DNA of 14,261 nucleotides from an uncultured Bacteroidia bacterium (lineage in GTDB: Bacteria > Bacteroidota > Bacteroidia > Bacteroidales > UBA932). The position numbers and the translations under genes were made by a program. The stretch spans positions 1 to 14,261 of the forward strand of contig CACXFP010000105.1 in the NCBI GenBank assembly GCA_902766985.1, written 5' to 3'. The notes beneath the pieces are model-generated. The model made no database searches and was not told the DNA's origin. It saw nothing but the letters and a program-made list of their open reading frames with translations. Shown piece after piece: positions 13,552-14,261 of this stretch (the first letter of the stretch is position 1; each line of letters begins with the position of its first letter).

Positions 13552-14261
13552 ATGATAGAAATCAAGAACCTGGCGTTCAGCTACGGCACTGTCCCGGTGT
13601 TGAAAAACATCACCACGAATCTGGAGGAGGGCAAGATTTACGGCCTCCTTGGCGAGAACGGTGTGGGGAAGACGACGTTGCTGACCCTCCTTGCCGGCCT
13701 GAAGAAGCCTTCCGCCGGCACGATCTCCATCGACGGGGAAGACCCGTACAAGCGTAATCCTTCATTCCTCAGCGGGCAGTACTATCTTCCCGACGAGGTG
13801 TCTCCCGTAAACATGACCGCCGAAGAGTATTCCCGTTTCGCCGGGAAGTTCTGGCCGAATTATGACCATGAAAAATTCTTGACCATCATGGCGGAATTCG
13901 AGAACGAGACGGACAAGAAGATGAACAGGATGTCGGCCGGTCAGCTCAAAAAGACGTACATCGCGTTCGCGTTTGCCTGCAACACCCGTTACCTTTATAT
14001 GGACGAGCCGACGAACGGGCTCGACATCCCTTCCAAGACACAGTTCCGCAGCGCCCTCTCCAAGCACACGGCCGAAGATTCCACCATCGTCATTTCCACC
14101 CACCAGGTGCGTGACCTTGAGAACCTTATCGATCCCATCATCATCCTGGACCGCCAGGATGTGCTCCTCAACGCTTCGATTGAAGAAATCACGTCAAAAC
14201 TCTGGTTCGATTACGGGAATGTCATCCGAGAAGACTCCCTCTGGTCCGAACAGCTCCCCGG
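13552..14261 (+). CDS. ABC transporter ATP-binding protein (3' end cut off)
   Basis: This is the ATPase subunit of an ABC exporter, acting at the cytoplasmic face of the inner membrane. The frame runs off the window after 236 codons. Seen are Walker A GENGVGKTT (34-42), signature MSAGQLKK (127-134, SAGQ for SGGQ), Walker B YLYMDEPTNGLD (147-158) and the switch histidine in STHQ (H184). At the Q-loop position the sequence reads YYLPDEV (77-83), with Asp instead of Gln, a change typical of the YtrB-like group. The start ATG at 13552 follows the palindrome by 7 bp. A permease and a GntR regulator would be expected downstream. The substrate is unknown. Such systems often respond to cell-envelope stress. 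Confidence 0.9.
   Translation, partial: MIEIKNLAFSYGTVPVLKNITTNLEEGKIYGLLGENGVGKTTLLTLLAGLKKPSAGTISIDGEDPYKRNPSFLSGQYYLPDEVSPVNMTAEEYSRFAGKFWPNYDHEKFLTIMAEFENETDKKMNRMSAGQLKKTYIAFAFACNTRYLYMDEPTNGLDIPSKTQFRSALSKHTAEDSTIVISTHQVRDLENLIDPIIILDRQDVLLNASIEEITSKLWFDYGNVIREDSLWSEQLP

Overview
The window looks like chromosome from a Bacteroidales-type member of the Bacteroidota, probably an uncultured gut-associated lineage with moderately high GC (about 55% by eye). The evidence is the promoter architecture (TAnnTTTG -7 boxes paired with TTG/TTTG about 19-22 bp upstream), the near-absence of Shine-Dalgarno sequences, the Bacteroidota form of YebC, a V-type ATPase cluster carrying DUF2764 in the place of subunit C, and a DUF4301 gene. 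Genus cannot be assigned. I see no phage, IS element, CRISPR array, tRNA or rRNA.

Left part, minus strand, read from 5356 down to 1. A tightly packed set begins at a good promoter (5376-5409). It encodes a biotin-dependent, sodium-pumping acyl-CoA decarboxylase: carboxyltransferase (MmdA type), a gamma-like subunit (OadG) fused behind a secreted lamin-tail domain, a biotin carrier protein and the membrane beta subunit (OadB/MmdB). After only 31 bp, with no visible terminator or promoter, the V-type ATPase genes begin: subunit E, DUF2764, and the first seven codons of what is probably catalytic subunit A at the window edge. The layout suggests that a sodium-motive-force generator and a rotary ATPase are transcribed together.

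Middle, 5405-7032. A minus-strand pair, a membrane-anchored TPR protein then a YebC-family protein, ends in a strong intrinsic terminator whose U tract overlaps the -33 region of the decarboxylase promoter. The TPR gene is divergent from recF, and a 105-bp gap carries promoters for both sides.

Plus strand, 7032-12599. recF, a DUF721/DciA-like gene, pdxB and a DUF4301 gene follow each other with 2-4 bp gaps and form a replication/repair plus vitamin B6 housekeeping operon. A secreted right-handed beta-helix protein, like family 28 glycoside hydrolases but lacking the usual catalytic-site histidine, follows 36 bp later.

Right end. A minus-strand orphan lipoprotein has a textbook Bacteroidota promoter. 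It is divergent from a truncated ABC-transporter ATPase gene, whose own promoter is followed at the presumed transcription start by a near-perfect palindrome that looks like the operator of a GntR (YtrA-like) repressor.
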